A stretch of 64,000 nt of DNA, taken from the NCBI RefSeq assembly GCF_013113735.1, contig NZ_CP053346.1:1054001-1118000 (forward strand), given 5' to 3'. Within the stretch, counting starts at the first letter, position 1, and every line of letters begins with the position of its first letter. Under the pieces are notes generated by a model. The model was not told the origin of the DNA. It made no database searches and was given only the letters and a program-made list of their open reading frames with translations. Shown here piece after piece: positions 61,481 through 64,000 of the stretch. Source of the stretch: Sphingomonas sp. AP4-R1 (lineage in GTDB: Bacteria > Pseudomonadota > Alphaproteobacteria > Sphingomonadales > Sphingomonadaceae). The position numbers and the translations under genes were made by a program.

Positions 61481-61867
61481 ATGTTCAGCCATGTGATGAT
61501 CGGCGCGGACGATATCGATGTCGCCAAGCGCTTCTACGACGCGGCACTGGGCACGCTCGGCGTGCCGGAAGGGACGATCGATAGCCGGGGGCGGATCGCC
61601 TACAGCCATGCTGGCGGCCGCCTGATGGTGACCAAGCCGATCAACGGCGATCCGGCCTGCCATGCCAATGGCGGCACGATCGGCTTCGCTGCCACCTCTC
61701 CCGAGGCGGTGGATGCCTGGCATGCGGCGGGCGTCGCCGAGGGTGGCAAGCCGTGCGAGGACGGCCCCGGCTGGCGCCAGAGCCCGATCGGCAAGCTCTA
61801 CCTCGCCTACATGCGCGATCCGGCCGGCAACAAATTGTGCGGGCTCTACCGCGCCCCCGACGCCTGA
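61481..61867 (+). CDS. VOC-family (glyoxalase-like) protein
   Basis: The 128-residue protein has a VOC fold: FSHVMIGADDIDVAKRFYDAALG at the start and a C-terminal metal glutamate region KLYLAYMRDPAGNKLCGLYR. It is placed between the two formaldehyde enzymes, six bases before fghA, so it may act on a glutathione adduct. The exact reaction is unknown. Confidence 0.85.
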   Translation: MFSHVMIGADDIDVAKRFYDAALGTLGVPEGTIDSRGRIAYSHAGGRLMVTKPINGDPACHANGGTIGFAATSPEAVDAWHAAGVAEGGKPCEDGPGWRQSPIGKLYLAYMRDPAGNKLCGLYRAPDA

Positions 61868-61872
61868 TCCGC

Positions 61873-62709
61873 GTGGAGCAGCTTTCGGCCCATCGCGCCT
61901 TCGGCGGCGTGCAGGGCGTCTTTCGCCACGCATCCTCCGCCACCGGCACGGGCATGACCTTTTCGGTCTATGTGCCGCCGCATGCGGAAGGCGCGAAGCT
62001 GCCGGTGGTCTGGTATCTCTCCGGGCTCACCTGCACGCATGCCAACGTGACCGAGAAGGGCGAGTTTCGCGCGGCCTGTGCGGAACTGGGCCTGATCTTC
62101 GTGGCGCCCGATACCTCGCCGCGTGGCGACGGCGTCGCCGACGATCCGGCGGGCGCCTATGATTTCGGGCTGGGCGCGGGCTTCTATGTCGATGCGACCG
62201 AGGCGCCTTATGCGGCCCATTATCGCATGTGGACCTATGTGACCGAGGAACTGCCCGCCTTGATCGGCGCGCATTTCCCCGCGGACATGGCGCGCCAGTC
62301 GATCATGGGCCATTCGATGGGCGGACATGGTGCGCTGACGATCGGGCTGAGCTTTCCCGATCGCTACAAGGCCGTCTCCGCTTTCGCGCCGATCGTGGCG
62401 CCTTCGCAGGTGCCTTGGGGGGAGAAGGCGCTCGGCGGCTATCTCGGGCCGGATCGGGCGGCATGGGCGAAGCATGACGCGGTGGCGCTGATCGAGGCGG
62501 GGGCACGCCTGCCCGATCTGCTGGTGGATCAGGGCGGGGCGGACACGTTCCTGGAGAAGGAATTGCGGCCGGATCTGCTGCGCGAGGTCTGCGCGGCGGC
62601 GGGGCAAAGGCTGACGCTGCGGATCCAACAGGGCTACGACCACAGCTATTATTTCATTTCCACCTTCATGGCGGAGCATCTGGCCTGGCATGCGGAGCGG
62701 CTGGGGTAG
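61873..62709 (+). CDS. fghA: S-formylglutathione hydrolase
   Basis: The 278-residue esterase D-type serine hydrolase releases formate and glutathione. The nucleophile is in MGHSMGGHGAL, the aspartate in LLVDQGGADTFL and the histidine in GYDHSYYFIS; LSGLTCTHANVTEKG marks the family. GTG 61873 lies five bases after the VOC stop. This completes the frmA-VOC-fghA operon. Confidence 0.95.
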   Translation: MEQLSAHRAFGGVQGVFRHASSATGTGMTFSVYVPPHAEGAKLPVVWYLSGLTCTHANVTEKGEFRAACAELGLIFVAPDTSPRGDGVADDPAGAYDFGLGAGFYVDATEAPYAAHYRMWTYVTEELPALIGAHFPADMARQSIMGHSMGGHGALTIGLSFPDRYKAVSAFAPIVAPSQVPWGEKALGGYLGPDRAAWAKHDAVALIEAGARLPDLLVDQGGADTFLEKELRPDLLREVCAAAGQRLTLRIQQGYDHSYYFISTFMAEHLAWHAERLG

Positions 62710-62730
62710 GGTTTCCGGAAACCGTCTCGG

Positions 62731-62830
62731 GTCGTCATGCCGGACTTGTTCCGGCATCCACCCATCTCCACGTGCTTCGGGCCGCTGTTCCCGCCGATTG
62801 GTGGACCCCGGAACAAGTCCGGGGCGACGG
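62731..62830. repeat. Inverted pair of CCGGAACAAG-type hairpins
   Basis: ATGCCGGAcTTGTTCCGGCAT on the left is matched by ACCCCGGAACAAGTCCGGGG on the right, each a hairpin, and their outer parts (GTCGTCAT and GCGACGG) are also inverted. It lies between the formaldehyde operon and the transporter gene and is of the same family as the element at 50475. Confidence 0.7.
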
Positions 62831-62985
62831 CTTCGGAGGAGTTGGCGCTTCGGGAGCGATGGGGCGCCCGACCCGAAGGTCGCGCCCGTGGGCGCCCGCG
62901 CAGATATGCGTACTCTCGGCATCGGGCCGCCGCTTTTCCCGCCGTGACAGTTGTACCCGGCGCCCGCGATCGACAAAGCGCGGTC

Positions 62986-63882
62986 ATGTTCCAGCTCCTC
63001 TGGGTACCCGCCACGATCGCGGCGTCCATTTTCCAGGTCGGTCGCAATGCGCTTCAGCGGGGGGTGATGGCCTCGGCGGGGGCGTGGGGCGCTACGCTCG
63101 TGCGCTTCCTGTTCGGTCTGCCCTTCTCGCTCCTGTTCGTGGCCGTGGCGCTGGCGGTGGTGCCGGCCGCGCATCCCCATTTCGGCTCGGCCTTCTGGAT
63201 CTCGGCGGTGACGGGCGCGGCCTCGCAGGTGCTGGCGACCGCCGCCTTGCTGGTGGCGATGCACCGCGCGGGCTTCGCGGTGGGGACGGCGCTGCAGCAG
63301 AGTTCGCTGCCGCTGGCGGCTCTGCTCGGCCTCGTCATCTATCATGATCGATTGAGCGGCACGGCCTGGGCGGGCGTGGTGATCACGACGGCGGGGCTAG
63401 TGACGCTGAGCTGGCCGAGCGAGGGCGCGAGCGGGAAGCCGCACGGCCTGTCCGGTGCTTTCTTCGGCGTGCTTTCGGGGCTGTGCTTCGGATTTTCGCT
63501 CAATGCCTTCCGGCATAGCGCGCTGGCGCTGGAACCGGCGCATCCCGTCTATGCGGCGATCCTGAGCGTGGCGGTGGTGCAGGCGATGCAGGCCGTGACG
63601 CTGACGGCGGTGCTGGCAGTCCGCGATCCGGCGGCGTTGCGCGCGGTGTTCGCGAACTGGCGATCCTCGCTCGGCGCGGGGCTGTGCGGCGCCTGCGCGT
63701 CGGCGGGGTGGTTCATCGCCCTGGCCCTGTCGCCGGCCGCGCCGGTGCGCGCGCTGGGCGTGATCGAAGCGCCGATCGCCGCCTTTGCCGGGCATCGGCT
63801 GTTCCGCGAGACGCTGCACCTGAAACAGATCGTCGCGGTGGCGGCGGCGATCGGCGGGATCGTGCTGACCTCGCTTTTCTGA
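62986..63882 (+). CDS. EamA/DMT-family transporter
   Basis: The 298-residue protein has ten predicted membrane spans in two EamA-like halves, e.g. LWVPATIAASIFQVGRNA at the start and a C-terminal IVAVAAAIGGIVLTSLF. Members export amino acids or other small metabolites. ATG 62986 starts at the first span; the frame is open upstream through the repeat. The substrate is unknown. Confidence 0.85.
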   Translation: MFQLLWVPATIAASIFQVGRNALQRGVMASAGAWGATLVRFLFGLPFSLLFVAVALAVVPAAHPHFGSAFWISAVTGAASQVLATAALLVAMHRAGFAVGTALQQSSLPLAALLGLVIYHDRLSGTAWAGVVITTAGLVTLSWPSEGASGKPHGLSGAFFGVLSGLCFGFSLNAFRHSALALEPAHPVYAAILSVAVVQAMQAVTLTAVLAVRDPAALRAVFANWRSSLGAGLCGACASAGWFIALALSPAAPVRALGVIEAPIAAFAGHRLFRETLHLKQIVAVAAAIGGIVLTSLF

Positions 63883-63910
63883 GGGGCGATTCGTTACAGA
63901 GCGGGCAGGT

Positions 63911-64000
63911 TTACACCTTCATGTCGCCGTGGAGGGTGCAGCCGCCACATTCGTCGATCTCGATCTGGATCGTCGTGTGGTCGATCCTGAACTTCTGTTT
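63911..64000 (-). CDS. Cation diffusion facilitator (CDF) transporter, C-terminal fragment
   Basis: Only the last 29 codons are in the window, on the minus strand ending TAA at 63911. They read KQKFRIDHTTIQIEID followed by CGGCTLHG. The HTTIQIE strand is typical of the cytoplasmic C-terminal domain of CDF metal efflux proteins (ZitB/CzcD-like), and the cysteines could bind zinc. The rest of the gene lies to the right of the window. Confidence 0.75.
   Translation of the reverse strand, partial: KQKFRIDHTTIQIEIDECGGCTLHGDMKV

Overview
The window is GC-rich alphaproteobacterial chromosome, most likely from Sphingomonas or a close relative in the Sphingomonadales. This rests on gene order and protein character: the blocks rpmF-plsX-fabH-ihfA-merR, trpF-trpB-trpA-accD-folC and infA-maf-RNase G-like-yacG, a fused pabB/pabC gene, a DUF6628-type gene and dispersed palindromes around a GAGC(C/G)(T/A)GTCGAAG core. 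No database was searched, so species and identity values are not claimed.

Region 1 (1-25.7 kb) is an exopolysaccharide locus that starts before the window. It holds glycosyltransferases (families GT4 and GT2), a GumB/Wza-like export protein, an outer-membrane barrel, a Wzc-like co-polymerase fused to a tyrosine autokinase, a Wzx-like flippase, a Wzy-like polymerase, three acyltransferase-3 proteins, an aldo/keto reductase, a Gfo/Idh oxidoreductase, a UDP-glucuronate-epimerase-like protein and an SDR. Together they look like a Wzx/Wzy-type pathway for an acylated acidic polysaccharide; no gellan-type signature gene was recognised. Inserted on the opposite strand between the acyltransferases and the polymerase is a two-gene unit: a small protein resembling the gene transfer agent (GTA) head-spike base family (RCAP_rcc01079) and a 474-residue beta-helix protein. 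Its upstream region carries an exact GTTC-N7-GTTC (alphaproteobacterial LexA-type) element and a perfect 14-bp palindrome. Spike genes that may recognise a capsule, placed inside a polysaccharide locus and possibly damage-controlled, are the most striking feature here.

Region 2 (25.7-34 kb) is mixed: ogt, a DUF3667 membrane protein, a HerA-like ATPase, an alpha/beta hydrolase, a TPR protein, two exported proteins of unknown function, iron superoxide dismutase and a small outer-membrane barrel.

Region 3 (34-38.3 kb) is an enlarged phage-shock system. pspF faces a sigma-54 promoter that precedes a TonB-C-like periplasmic protein, pspA, pspB, pspC and three further small membrane/coiled-coil proteins resembling PspB.

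Region 4 (38.4-64 kb) is mostly core metabolism: a sirtuin, an SMR pump, trpF-trpB-trpA, accD-folC, a DUF6628 gene behind a Fur-like palindrome, a DUF559 nuclease gene whose ribosome site and C-terminus lie in flanking inverted repeats, merR-ihfA-fabH-plsX-rpmF, a fused pabB/C, an aminotransferase, exported MsrA, PdeM, infA-maf-RNase G-like-yacG, tRNA-Phe, a membrane-anchored retropepsin, a glutathione-dependent formaldehyde detoxification operon and an EamA transporter. The window ends inside a cation-efflux (CDF) gene.
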